From contig JBJKRL010000037.1 of the NCBI GenBank assembly GCA_046704745.1, positions 1 to 64,000 of the forward strand: a stretch of 64,000 bases of DNA, written 5' to 3'. The stretch is from CAWGGS01 sp046704745 (GTDB lineage Bacteria; Desulfobacterota; Desulfobulbia; Desulfobulbales; Desulfocapsaceae). How positions within the stretch are numbered: the stretch's first letter is position 1; each line of letters opens with the position of its first letter. This document shows positions 18,617-27,079 of this stretch, piece after piece. The translations under genes were made by a program, and so were the position numbers. The notes below the pieces were generated by a model. It did no database searches and was not told the origin of the DNA. It was given only the letters and a program-made list of their open reading frames with translations.

Positions 18617-18860
18617 CTGTTTGGATTAAACGCATTTGGGAGAGGTAGAAAACGGCAATTTGGGAAAATCCGTTGTTGCCAACTCACTGCTCTGCGACCT
18701 CATCTCTTTTCTCGGTGTCTGGCTGACAGGCTGCCATGGTCTTCTGTCAGGGCGGAGGCGTTTGACCCGTATCTCTTGCTTGATTAATCCTTATGCGTTC
18801 ACCCAGAAAAGTATCCTCCTACAGCGCTGCGGAGTAAATCGATACGTTTGATCCGGACAA
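18617..18860. repeat. MITE-like element, family 2, copy 1
   Basis: A gene-free stretch of about 243 bases bounded by imperfect inverted ends. The left end (18618-18637) begins TGTTTGGATTAAACGCAT and the reverse complement of the right end (18841-18860) begins TGTCCGGATCAAACGTAT; all four differences are transitions. The same terminal core (CCGAATTAAACG) bounds another gene-free stretch at 38011-38207. No transposase is encoded. It sits between the DMT exporter and the glnB promoter region. The internal sequences of the two copies do not align well, so relatedness rests on the ends. Confidence 0.4.
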
Positions 18861-19061
18861 CCTTTTTTGGGCATTGTGCTGTGTTTTTCAAAAATAATAC
18901 TGAAGAACTAACGAATAAATACTAAAAAAGTAAAGTCAATAGATCTTCTGTTTCTCTCTCTTCCCCGTATTGCAGCAACCTGGTTTCCCGGATTTTTACC
19001 TTCGTCTTGTTACTGTGTGTTTCTTTTTTTCTTGTGGCCCAACAGATTTTGGCCAATCATA

Positions 19062-19109
19062 TCGGCATCATCCACAGATGACATTTTTGTCATCTGTGGA
19101 TGATGCCGA
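19062..19109. repeat. Perfect 22-bp inverted repeat with TTTT loop
   Basis: Bases 19062-19083 are exactly complementary to 19088-19109, leaving only TTTT unpaired. The stem is much longer than an ordinary terminator and has no T-run on either side. It sits about 125 bases upstream of the sigma-54-like promoter of glnB, the usual distance for an enhancer-binding site, but it does not resemble the NtrC consensus. It could be a cruciform-prone palindrome, an RNA hairpin of an unseen small RNA, or a residue of a mobile element. Confidence 0.9.
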
Positions 19110-19231
19110 AAATAAAATATTACAAAAATGGAAAAAATATCTGTGAAAATTGTAACGCGAGAAAGTTTGCAAATTTTATTAAATGAATAAAATCAAATTG
19201 ATAATATATATCAAAGACAAATGAGTCCCCA

Positions 19232-19247
19232 TGGCATGATTATTGAT
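19232..19247 (+). promoter_or_regulatory. Sigma-54-like promoter of glnB-amt
   Basis: TGGCATGATTATTGAT matches the -24/-12 sigma-54 consensus TGGCACG-N4-TTGCW, except that the -12 GC reads GA; the ten-base spacing between the GG and the -12 G is kept. It lies about 88 bases ahead of the glnB start. Sigma-54 with NtrC-type activators classically controls glnB and amt under nitrogen limitation, so the placement supports the call, but the -12 deviation lowers certainty. Confidence 0.55.
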
Positions 19248-19334
19248 GAAAAGCCTGGCAAGTCTAAAGCCAAGGGAAAACCCTGTTGCGACATGTTTTA
19301 AAAATACATTGAAAGCTCAAAGGAGGAAGAAGGA

Positions 19335-19673
19335 ATGAAGAAAATTGAGGCGATTATTAAGCCGTTTAAGCTTGATGCGTTGAAGGAGGCCCTCGGGTCT
19401 TTGAACATACAGGGAATGACGATCAGTGAGGTAAAAGGGTTCGGTCGCCAGAAAGGCCATAAAGAGATCTACAGGGGGGCAGAGTATGTTGTAGATTTTA
19501 TACCAAAAATCAAGGTGTCCCTCGTACTGGGTGATGATATGGTTGAAAAGGTTGTGCAAGCCATAATTGAGAGTGTGAAAACCGGTACCATTGGTGATGG
19601 CAAGATTTTCGTGATGCCGGTGGATACGGTTTGTCGGATCAGGACCGGTGAACGGGGTGAGGATGCGATCTGA
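19335..19673 (+). CDS. glnB: Nitrogen regulatory protein P-II
   Basis: A 112-aa P-II trimer-forming signal protein that senses ATP/ADP and 2-oxoglutarate and docks on AmtB and other nitrogen proteins. The sequence has MKKIEAIIKPFKLDALKEAL, the T-loop with the modifiable Tyr51 (RGAEYVVDFIPKIK), the B-loop TGTIGDGKIFV and the C-terminal RIRTGERGEDAI. Uridylylation at Tyr51 is therefore possible. It is linked to the amt gene 40 bases downstream, which is the arrangement usually called glnK, so it probably plays the GlnK role. AGGAGG precedes the ATG by 8 bases. Confidence 0.96.
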   Translation: MKKIEAIIKPFKLDALKEALGSLNIQGMTISEVKGFGRQKGHKEIYRGAEYVVDFIPKIKVSLVLGDDMVEKVVQAIIESVKTGTIGDGKIFVMPVDTVCRIRTGERGEDAI

Positions 19674-19713
19674 TTATTACAAATTTGTTGCTATTAAAAA
19701 AAGGAGAAAAGTT

Positions 19714-21036
19714 ATGAAGAAATTATTTTTTACGGTTGTATTACTCGCCCTGCCTGCTTTAGCCTGGGCCGGTGATAGTACCGTTGCCCCGACGGTTGCG
19801 TCAAACGCCAAGGGGATTGCCGGAGTACAGACTCACCTTGATTATGTTTGGACCCTGACAGCTGCAGCTCTTGTTTTCTTTATGCAGGCAGGTTTTGCCA
19901 TGGTGGAAACGGGCTTTACCCGTGCCAAAAACGCAATCAATATCATGATGAAAAATATGATGGACTTTGCTGTCGGCTCAGTCGCATTTTGGGCCATCGG
20001 CTTTGGGATCATGTTTGGAGCAACTACCACCGGCTGGTTCGGCACCAACGGGTTTTTCTTAAGTGATTTCAAGCCGGGCGGCGATCCATGGGTTCTGGCC
20101 TTTTGGATGTTCCAGGTTGTTTTTGCTGCGACGGCAGCAACAATTGTCTCCGGTGCCATGGCCGAGAGGACCAAATTCGTCGGCTATCTTATCTATAGTT
20201 TTTTCATTTCGGCATTTATCTATCCGGTATTTGGAAGCTGGGCTTGGGGAAGCCTGTTTCATGGTGGTGGATGGCTCGGAAATCTCGGATTTATAGACTT
20301 TGCAGGCTCTACTGTCGTTCACTCAATTGGTGGGTGGGCTTCGTTGGCTGGCGCCTTGGTTATCGGACCCCGAATCGGAAAATACGGGAAGGACGGGAAA
20401 GTAAAAGCAATACCAGGTCATAATATTCCTTTGGCAGCCCTTGGTGTGTTTATCCTTTGGTTGGGGTGGTTTGGATTCAATCCCGGTTCAACCACAGCAG
20501 GAACAAAAGATATAGCGATGATTTTCGTCAACACCAACCTGGCTGCCGCCGCAGGAGCATGTACTGCCATGTTGACTGCCTGGGTAATATTCAAAAAGCC
20601 TGAATCCGGCATGACTTTAAACGGCGCATTAGCAGGTCTGGTAGCCATTACCGCCGGTTGTAATAATGTCTCGCCGACCAGTTCAGTCATAATCGGGGCG
20701 ATGGCCGGAGTTATCGTTGTTCTCTCTGTTCTGTTCATTGACAGAATTCATATAGACGATCCGGTCGGTGCTATCTCGGTTCACGGAGTTTGCGGTGCCT
20801 GGGGGACCCTGGCAGCCGGATTATTCAATATCGGTGGCACATCAGCAAAGATGGTAGGGGTACAACTTCTTGGCATAGGCTCGGCATTTGTCTGGTCATT
20901 CGGTACCTGTTTCATCCTCTTTATGGTGATCAAAAAGACCATCGGACTGCGCGTCAAGCCTGAAGAAGAGATGGAAGGTCTGGATATTTCGGAACATGGC
21001 GGGCATGCATACAATGATTTCCAGGTATTAAGTTAA
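19714..21036 (+). CDS. amt: Ammonium transporter Amt
   Basis: A 440-aa ammonium channel with a cleavable signal sequence (MKKLFFTVVLLALPALAWAG) and eleven membrane segments. The conserved twin pore histidines lie in VHSIGGWASLAGALVIGPR and VHGVCGAWGTLAAG, and the ammonium-binding region is near FFMQAGFAMVETGFTR. The open frame extends upstream to 19648 inside glnB, but the ATG at 19714 has AAGGAGA seven bases before it and yields the signal peptide, so it is the start. With glnB it forms the usual nitrogen-scavenging pair, in which P-II blocks the channel when ammonium is plentiful. Confidence 0.96.
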   Translation: MKKLFFTVVLLALPALAWAGDSTVAPTVASNAKGIAGVQTHLDYVWTLTAAALVFFMQAGFAMVETGFTRAKNAINIMMKNMMDFAVGSVAFWAIGFGIMFGATTTGWFGTNGFFLSDFKPGGDPWVLAFWMFQVVFAATAATIVSGAMAERTKFVGYLIYSFFISAFIYPVFGSWAWGSLFHGGGWLGNLGFIDFAGSTVVHSIGGWASLAGALVIGPRIGKYGKDGKVKAIPGHNIPLAALGVFILWLGWFGFNPGSTTAGTKDIAMIFVNTNLAAAAGACTAMLTAWVIFKKPESGMTLNGALAGLVAITAGCNNVSPTSSVIIGAMAGVIVVLSVLFIDRIHIDDPVGAISVHGVCGAWGTLAAGLFNIGGTSAKMVGVQLLGIGSAFVWSFGTCFILFMVIKKTIGLRVKPEEEMEGLDISEHGGHAYNDFQVLS

Positions 21037-21087
21037 TTTAAAATTCTGATTCGCTGCACACTTCTGCCATAGTGTGCTGTAAGAGAG

Positions 21088-21127
21088 AGGTTGGGTTCTG
21101 CTATGAAAGGACTCAACCTTTTTTTGT
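21088..21127 (+). terminator. Rho-independent terminator after amt
   Basis: A 9-bp stem (AGGTTGGGT with ACTCAACCT, one G-T pair) encloses a 14-base loop and is followed by seven T. It lies 52 bases after the amt stop and ends the glnB-amt transcript. Confidence 0.85.
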
Positions 21128-21463
21128 TAACAGGTTTTATTGAAATAGTATCCTTGGCCAAGCAATCAGCCCGCGTATTTCATGGTAAAATTAGCAAGTT
21201 GATTGTTTCTTAGATACTGCAATGTGTTAACATCGAATAGCTCAATTAATTTAGAGGGACAATTTGTACCTAAACAAACATAGTAAGAGCATCGGTTTTT
21301 ATGTCTAAGGAGTAATCACATCATCCGGTGGCTTTGTAAATTGCGAGTAAGGGGAACAAAAGGAAAAACATTGGTTGGTTGATAGAAAGGAGATAGAATA
21401 AAAAAGAATCCGGGCCGAGGGACGAAGGCAAGGGAAACAGTCTTTTTTAAGGAGGAGCCTTTG
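21128..21463. other. Intergenic region without a recognised gene
   Basis: About 336 bases between the amt terminator and the radical SAM gene. Stop-rich in all frames apart from small shadow ORFs. It should contain the promoter of the radical SAM gene; its last bases carry the strong ribosome site AAGGAGG. Nothing else recognised. Confidence 0.5.
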
Positions 21464-22738
21464 ATGAATGTTCTTCTTATCTCCGCTAATACCGAAACCA
21501 TCAACATGCCGACTCTTCCCATGGGATTGGGGCTGGTTGCAGCCGCTGCTGAAAAGGCCGGTCATTCGATCCGGTTCCTCGATTTGATGACGGAATCTGA
21601 TTTGGAGATAGCACTTGCAAAGGCCATGTCAGGTTTTAGTCCAGAGGTGATCGGCATCTCCATTCGCAATGTGGATGATCAGGTGAGTTCGGCACCACGA
21701 TTTTTATTGGAGCAAGCAAGAACGATTGTTGCTTTATGTAAAAGCCTTTCTTCGGCACCGGTGATACTTGGAGGTGCAGGGTACAGTATGTTTCCTGAGA
21801 GCGCCTTGGACTATCTTGGTGCTGATATGGGAATCCAGGGAGAGGGGGAAGGCTCCTTTGTTTTTTTGCTGGAAAAACTTGAAAAGGGTAAAGATCCCCA
21901 GGATGTTCCTGGACTTTACCTAAAGGGGAAAGGATGCCGGACACCAAGAACGTATCAATTACATCTCGATGATTGGCCGATGCCCGATCCGGAGATATTT
22001 GCAGACTCAGGATTTAAAGATTCGTCGCTTTACCTCCCCTTTCAAACTCGGCGGGGATGTCCTCTTGGTTGCAGCTATTGTGCAACAGCGGCAATTGAAG
22101 GGCGCCGTATACGGATGCGTTCGCCGGAAGCGGTGGTCATAGAGCTGGGCCGCTGGCGAGCGGCCGGATACAAACGCATCTATTTTGTCGACAATACCTT
22201 CAACCTTCCCTCCAGTTATGCATTGAGTCTCTGCAACCAAATAACAGAGACCGATCTTGATATCTCCTGGCGGGCTATCTTTTATCCCTGTCGTACCGAA
22301 CAACCTTTGATCCAAGCCATGGCTCGGGCCGGATGCACGGATGTTTCCATGGGGTTTGAAAGTGGCAGCGACAGGGTGCTTGCAGGTATGGGGAAACGGT
22401 TTGATGTAGCCGATGTCCGTCAAGCTTCCGAAATGCTTCGTGATGTCGGGATATCCAGGATGGGTTTTCTCCTGTTGGGAGGCCCCGATGAAACAAAAGA
22501 TTCGGTGATTGAGAGCCTGCAGTTTATCGACAGCTTGAATCTTGAAGCCATGAAACTCACTGTGGGCATACGAATTTATCCCTCTACTTCTCTGGCTGAA
22601 ATAGCCAGAAATCAGGGAATCATCAAAGCGGATGACGATCTGCTCAAGCCTTGCTTCTACATTAATACTCAGCTGGAATCCTGGCTGCGTAAAACCTTAT
22701 CTCAATGGTTGGCAGATCGACCGAATTGGAAAATGTAA
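21464..22738 (+). CDS. Radical SAM protein with N-terminal B12-binding-like domain
   Basis: A 424-aa class B-type radical SAM protein. Residues 1-150 form a Rossmann-like cobalamin-binding fold (MNVLLISANTETINMPTLPMGLG, VILGGAGYSMFPESAL, GADMGIQGEGEGSF) but lack the DxHxxG lower-ligand motif, as is common in this class. The Fe-S site is RRGCPLGCSYCA (CxxxCxxC) near residue 195, followed by the SAM-binding beta-strands (FVDNTFN, SMGFESGSD). Members carry out methyl transfers, ring contractions and cyclisations; no substrate can be named. A TTG directly precedes the ATG; the ATG with AAGGAGG spacing is chosen. It stands alone, convergent to the MarR gene. Confidence 0.88.
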   Translation: MNVLLISANTETINMPTLPMGLGLVAAAAEKAGHSIRFLDLMTESDLEIALAKAMSGFSPEVIGISIRNVDDQVSSAPRFLLEQARTIVALCKSLSSAPVILGGAGYSMFPESALDYLGADMGIQGEGEGSFVFLLEKLEKGKDPQDVPGLYLKGKGCRTPRTYQLHLDDWPMPDPEIFADSGFKDSSLYLPFQTRRGCPLGCSYCATAAIEGRRIRMRSPEAVVIELGRWRAAGYKRIYFVDNTFNLPSSYALSLCNQITETDLDISWRAIFYPCRTEQPLIQAMARAGCTDVSMGFESGSDRVLAGMGKRFDVADVRQASEMLRDVGISRMGFLLLGGPDETKDSVIESLQFIDSLNLEAMKLTVGIRIYPSTSLAEIARNQGIIKADDDLLKPCFYINTQLESWLRKTLSQWLADRPNWKM

Positions 22739-22862
22739 GACACGCGGGCCTGCCGGAATCCAGGTTAAGATACAACATGGAAAATCAACAGGTTACAACA
22801 CTGGACCGTCGGCAGGAAAACTTGTTGGAAAGCAGCTAATAAACCTTTTTTTGTTTTTAGAG

Positions 22863-22901
22863 AAACCTTTTCGGAAACTCTACCATGCCTTGAAAAGGTT
22901 T
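22863..22901. repeat. Inverted repeat at the convergent gene ends
   Basis: AAACCTTTTC (22863-22872) and its exact complement GAAAAGGTTT (22892-22901) flank the stop codon of the MarR gene. It could stop transcription from either side, but there is no clear T-run, so an intrinsic terminator is only possible. Confidence 0.4.
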
Positions 22902-23308
22902 TCCAATCCTGCTTGCAGGCCGTCTAATTGAGATGAATTGAGTTTTACAAGGGCATCGGTGAGTTTGCCATGGGCGGGCCTTGGGGCTTGGGCAAGCAGT
23001 TCGGTTCCCTTTTTCGTGAGATAGAGATGGACGGCCCGCTGGTCTGTTTTGCTACGGTCTCGATAGATGAGCTGATTTTCTTCAAGTTTGTCCAGCATAT
23101 TTGAACATGTGGACGGATGGATGGAAAGTACTGCTGCCAATTGAGATACCTTCAGGCCGGAGTTTTGCCCTATTTCATAAAGCATCCACAGCTTGGCACT
23201 ACTGAGTCCGCATTTTTCTTCAACGAGTTTCGAGTGCGCCTGTACAGCCTTGAAAATAATTTGAATTTTATTTAAAATATCATTTACTTGTCTATCTTTT
23301 TTGTCCAT
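22880..23308 (-). CDS. MarR-family transcriptional regulator
   Basis: A winged-helix regulator of about 142 aa. The central part shows the MarR fold: LSSAKLWMLYEIGQ, then VSQLAAVLSIHPSTCSNMLDKLEENQLIYRDRSKTDQRAVHLYLTKKG (helix-turn-helix plus wing with the conserved Asp/Arg pair, given here only in parts), and a dimerisation helix at the end. An upstream TTG at 23326 is also in frame; neither start has a good ribosome site. It sits between a radical SAM gene and the glycine-betaine transporter genes. MarR proteins such as CosR and OpuAR control compatible-solute uptake in other bacteria, so control of proVWX here is a reasonable but untested inference. Confidence 0.85.
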   Translation of the reverse strand: MDKKDRQVNDILNKIQIIFKAVQAHSKLVEEKCGLSSAKLWMLYEIGQNSGLKVSQLAAVLSIHPSTCSNMLDKLEENQLIYRDRSKTDQRAVHLYLTKKGTELLAQAPRPAHGKLTDALVKLNSSQLDGLQAGLENLFKAW

Positions 23309-23753
23309 TGTTCTATTTGTGGCCAAATTCTTTTTGGCTCATCCGGATTACGCGTGTTTCGGTAAAACAGGTAAGCAAAACACTATGAGGTTTGTCGTCA
23401 CCGGCCGTTGCACTGCGGCCGCATTGTCTTTTATCGAAGTTTGCAGACATGGCGACCCTGGCCTGTGTTCAGTTGCGGACATCCCCTGAGCACACCTGGA
23501 CGAGGTTGCTGTAGCCTCTGTCTTCTGCATGGTGCAGTTGAAATGAGCAATCCGTCTCCCCGGTTTTATACAAAAGACCTTGAGGCGGATAGCCCCTCAT
23601 TTTTTGCTTAATACCCTTTTTCTCCGACTTGCTCCAGCTATTTCTGTTGGAATATAGAAGAATCGAATATCGGCTCCGGCTTTTGGGAAAATCCAGCTGT
23701 TTCACTGTCTTCCCAAAAGCCGTCACGTATGTGAAACAGTACGCCAATAACTC
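23309..23753. other. Intergenic region with repeat end and interlocked hairpins
   Basis: No convincing gene in 445 bases. At 23338-23362 the sequence TCATCCGGATTACGCG resembles the terminal core of the family 2 repeats (18617 and 38011), but I could not find a matching second end. At 23677-23722 there is a perfect 13-bp stem, described separately. The part next to 23754 is the 3' flank of the minus-strand proX gene. Confidence 0.4.
23677..23739 (-). other. Interlocked hairpins downstream of proX
   Basis: CGGCTTTTGGGAA (23677-23689) pairs perfectly with 23710-23722. Within its 20-base loop, CTGTTTCAC (23697-23705) pairs perfectly with GTGAAACAG at 23731-23739, outside the first stem. The two helices interlock, so the RNA could form a pseudoknot or switch between two states. 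It lies just after the proX stop, 15 bases away. No T-run follows on the minus strand, so it may protect the 3' end or act with Rho and is not a simple intrinsic terminator. Confidence 0.6.
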
Positions 23754-24791
23754 TTACATGGCGGCTTTACGAGCTTCAGCAAGCCAGCCGTTCCATTTTT
23801 CTTTATGCTTGGCGATCCATTTGGTGACATTGGCCTCGATGTCCGCCTGACTTTTCTGTCCTTCGTACATCAGGGTAGCCTGTTCGTTGATATCGGAAAG
23901 CGGCAAGGTGAACACCTCGAAGAATTTTTTAGCTGCAGGATTCTTCGCTAGAAATTTCTTGTTGGCGACAATCCGGATGTCCGAGACGACAAAACCGAGT
24001 TTGATCGGATCGGTAACCGCACCTTTTATTCCTGTAGCCGTCATTCTGGCGACGGCCTTTTCCTGTGATTTTTTGGGAATAATCTTGGGAACGTTGATCC
24101 ACATGACGTCTTTTCCCGGTTGCAGCTTAAAGATGGTCCAGTTCGGAGCCCAGGTATAAAAGAAGATCGGCTCGCCATTTTTGTAAGCGGCTATTGCCGA
24201 AGCCATTCCCGCTTCATAGGAGGCTTTGACGGGATTAATGTCATTTTGCAGGTGGTAGACTTTCATATGCCAGGCAATGACATTTTCACACCCCCAACCC
24301 GGAGGACAGGCGGTCAGATCGGCCTTGCCGTCACCGTTTTTATCAAAAGCCTTCTTTACTTCAGGACGTTTGAAATCATCGAGTGAGGTGATATGATACT
24401 TTTCGACACTTTTTTTATCCACCAGGTATCCCTGCAGGCCACCGGCCTTGACCACATAGCCGATTTTTTCAGCCTTTTTATAAAACCCTTTGGGCAGTTG
24501 GCTGTCATGATTGGGAAACCATCCGTTGGTCCAGTAGTCTACATCCCCCAGTGCGACGGATTTATAAAAAATCGGATTTTGCAGATCTTTTGGCTTTTCT
24601 ACAGTATACCCAAGTTCTTCAAGGCCGCGGCGTACAAGGGCCTCTTGGAAAAAACCGGTGTTCCAGGTTGCCCGTGCAGGTCGCACAGTAACACCTTTCC
24701 CGGGAAGGTCATTGGTTTTTGCCTGTACTGTGTTCGCTCCAGTTAACATGGTTACGGCGAGCGCGCCGGCAATGAGAATGTTTTTGATCAT
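23754..24791 (-). CDS. proX: Glycine betaine/proline ABC transporter substrate-binding protein
   Basis: A 345-aa periplasmic protein with a signal peptide (MIKNILIAGALAVTMLTGANTVQA). The mature part follows the ProX/OpuAC family: VTVRPARATWNTGFFQEAL, VDYWTNGWFPNHDSQLP, and the ligand-pocket aromatics in TACPPGWGCE and FFYTWAPNW. A loop DKNGDGKADL has the spacing of a Ca-binding EF-hand-like loop, seen in several marine ProX proteins. The open frame extends 23 codons upstream, but GGAGG sits ahead of the ATG at 24791. It is the last gene of proV-proW-proX; the cargo is most likely glycine betaine or proline betaine. Confidence 0.93.
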   Translation of the reverse strand: MIKNILIAGALAVTMLTGANTVQAKTNDLPGKGVTVRPARATWNTGFFQEALVRRGLEELGYTVEKPKDLQNPIFYKSVALGDVDYWTNGWFPNHDSQLPKGFYKKAEKIGYVVKAGGLQGYLVDKKSVEKYHITSLDDFKRPEVKKAFDKNGDGKADLTACPPGWGCENVIAWHMKVYHLQNDINPVKASYEAGMASAIAAYKNGEPIFFYTWAPNWTIFKLQPGKDVMWINVPKIIPKKSQEKAVARMTATGIKGAVTDPIKLGFVVSDIRIVANKKFLAKNPAAKKFFEVFTLPLSDINEQATLMYEGQKSQADIEANVTKWIAKHKEKWNGWLAEARKAAM

Positions 24792-24804
24792 TTTTTGTCC
24801 TCCC

Positions 24805-25641
24805 TTAACTCTTTTTCTTTGTTCCCATGGACTGGGTAATCCGGTCCAGGATGATGGCAATTAAAACAATTGCTAATCCACCGATGGTCGCTTGACCGAT
24901 GTCAAGCGTGTTTAAACCGAGAATAACAGGAGACCCAAGGCCCCCTGCTCCGATGAGTGCAGCTATGACCACCATGGACAGTGCCATCATGATGGTCTGA
25001 TTGAGCCCCGCCATTATTGTCGGCAGGGCAAGCGGAATCTGGACTTTCAGCAATACCTGGCGATCAGTGGCTCCAAAGGCCAGGGCTGCTTCGACGAGTT
25101 CTGGATGTACCTGGCGGATACCGAGTGCCGTCAGTCTGATGATCGGAGGCAGAGCAAATACGATGGTGGCAAGGACACCCGCCACATCTCCGACGGAAAA
25201 GAGCATGACGATGGGCACCAGGTACACGAAGGCAGGAGTCGTCTGCATTGCATCGAGGATCGGCCTCAGGATTGACTGAAACCGGTCGCTGCGTCCGGCC
25301 CAGATACCAAGTGGGATTCCGGCAATGGTACAGAACACAACAGAGGAAAATACCATGGCCAAAGTGATCATGGTATCACTCCAGAGACCGAGAAGCCCGA
25401 TTAGTACCAGCATGACTGCGGTTGATACAGCCAGCTTGATGCCTGACACTTTCCAGGCGATCAGTACCAGCACCAAGATGATGAGCAACGGATGTACTGC
25501 CTGGAGACCGTGGGTCATTCCGTTCAAGGTGATTTCCACCGGCCATTTGATTGCCTGAAAAAACCAGCGATACCCTTCGACCAGCCAGTCGATGAATTGG
25601 CTAACCCAGGTATCTAAGGGAATGACTTGGTGAGTAAACAT
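24805..25641 (-). CDS. proW: Glycine betaine/proline ABC transporter permease
   Basis: Inner-membrane permease of 278 aa with six or more hydrophobic helices. The binding-protein-dependent transport signature is in the cytoplasmic loop (EAALAFGATDRQVLLKVQIPLALPTIMAGLNQTIMMALSMV, given in part as EAALAFGATDRQVLLKVQIP). This loop couples to the ATPase ProV. The ATG has AGGAG eight bases upstream. It starts 120 bases after proV and ends 13 bases before proX, so the three genes form one operon. Confidence 0.93.
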   Translation of the reverse strand: MFTHQVIPLDTWVSQFIDWLVEGYRWFFQAIKWPVEITLNGMTHGLQAVHPLLIILVLVLIAWKVSGIKLAVSTAVMLVLIGLLGLWSDTMITLAMVFSSVVFCTIAGIPLGIWAGRSDRFQSILRPILDAMQTTPAFVYLVPIVMLFSVGDVAGVLATIVFALPPIIRLTALGIRQVHPELVEAALAFGATDRQVLLKVQIPLALPTIMAGLNQTIMMALSMVVIAALIGAGGLGSPVILGLNTLDIGQATIGGLAIVLIAIILDRITQSMGTKKKS

Positions 25642-25761
25642 CTTTACAACTCCTTAATAGAACGGTTGATATGCTCAAGAGAATGCGGTTTGGTTTACCT
25701 TTCTGCCATTGGCAGGACCCTGATTCTTCAAGCATGAAGTTTCTTTTTTTGCACATTTTTT

Positions 25762-27003
25762 TTAACCTTCGATGCTGGCTTCTCCCTTCTCAGCTTCTGA
25801 TTGATTGTTGTTGCCAGCCCGATAGAGTGTGCGTAAAAATCTGTTTTTCGAGACAACACCCCGGTATATGTTGTCTTGGTCGACAACAGGAATCGGCCAT
25901 GAATGGGAGGCGACCAGCGGCAAGATTTCTTGTAGACTCTCAGTTGTCTGCACGGCTGTCGCCTCTTTTAAAAATGCCTGTTCGATGCGTTTTCCTGTGC
26001 CTGTCTCGATCTGGTCGCGCAAAGAATCGGTGGACACAATACCGCAGAAATGATGTTCCGAATCGAGCACATAGGCAAATTCCCGATCTTGGTTATTCAG
26101 CATTTCCAGGGTCACGCGAGGGCTGCCGTCGGGAGTATGCCATACCACTGTATATTGATTGTCACGTACTATATCCCCGGCGGAGATGACGCCTGTCGGA
26201 TCCACTCCGCGGAAAAACGCCCGGACGTAATCATTGGCTGGATTCTGGAGGATTTCTTCAGGCGTTCCAACCTGGACCACCCGGCCACCCTCCATGATTG
26301 CAATCCGGTCACCTATGCGAAGCGCTTCGTCAAGATCATGGGAAATGAAGACGATGGTGCGTTCATGTCGATCCTGCAATTTTAAAAGTTCATCCTGCAT
26401 TTCAGTCCGGATGAGGGGATCAAGAGCAGAAAACGCTTCATCCATCAACAGGATATCCGGATCAACCGCCAGACCTCGTGCCAGGCCCACACGTTGCTGC
26501 ATTCCGCCGCTCAATGCATTTGGATATGCATTTTCCCAGCCATCCAGACCCACCTGCTTCAAGGCGGAAAGTGCTCTGTCGAATCTTTGCTTTTTGTCCA
26601 TTCCGTCAAGCTCGAGGCCGAAAGCGGCATTCTCCAAGACCGTCAAATGCGGCATGAGAGCAAAAGATTGGAAAACCATACTGGTTTTACTTCTGCGAAA
26701 ACTGACGAGTTCGGACTTGTTCATTTTGAGAACGTCTTCCCCTTCTACGAGAACTTCGCCTGCCGTAGGTTCTATAAGCCTGTTGATCATGCGGACGAGG
26801 GTGGATTTTCCGGAGCCCGAAAGGCCCATCACAACAAATATCTCCCCTTTATTTACTGCAAAACCCGCATCCTGAACCCCGACTGTCAGGCCGGTTTGCT
26901 CATAGATTTCCTCTTTCGTCTTCCCTTGTTTGAGAAGCTGTAGCCCTTTTTTAGGGTCGGATCCGAATATTTTATAAAGGTTTCTGATCGTTATTTGTTC
27001 CAT
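25762..27003 (-). CDS. proV: Glycine betaine/proline ABC transporter ATPase
   Basis: A 413-aa ATPase that drives betaine import. It shows Walker A (GLSGSGKST), the Q-loop (VFQSFALMPH), the ABC signature (LSGGMQQRVGLARGLA), Walker B (ILLMDEAFSALD) and the H-loop (FISHDLDEA). The leading IRNLYKIFG segment and the KQGKTKEEIYEQTG insertion are ProV-type. Residues from about 275 to 395 form a CBS-domain pair, which in OpuA senses ionic strength, so activity is probably gated by osmotic state. The frame opens upstream, but the ATG at 27003 matches family starts; its ribosome site is poor. Confidence 0.94.
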   Translation of the reverse strand: MEQITIRNLYKIFGSDPKKGLQLLKQGKTKEEIYEQTGLTVGVQDAGFAVNKGEIFVVMGLSGSGKSTLVRMINRLIEPTAGEVLVEGEDVLKMNKSELVSFRRSKTSMVFQSFALMPHLTVLENAAFGLELDGMDKKQRFDRALSALKQVGLDGWENAYPNALSGGMQQRVGLARGLAVDPDILLMDEAFSALDPLIRTEMQDELLKLQDRHERTIVFISHDLDEALRIGDRIAIMEGGRVVQVGTPEEILQNPANDYVRAFFRGVDPTGVISAGDIVRDNQYTVVWHTPDGSPRVTLEMLNNQDREFAYVLDSEHHFCGIVSTDSLRDQIETGTGKRIEQAFLKEATAVQTTESLQEILPLVASHSWPIPVVDQDNIYRGVVSKNRFLRTLYRAGNNNQSEAEKGEASIEG

Positions 27004-27079
27004 GCTTTTTTCACACACTTCCAGTGTTGGACTCAGTAATCGTTGTTTTGCGGCAGAGAATGTTCGACTCAAAATTATA

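Noticed and set aside
19648..19713. Longer amt start overlapping glnB
   Set aside because: The upstream extension lacks a ribosome site and would bury the signal peptide; the ATG at 19714 has AAGGAGA in place.
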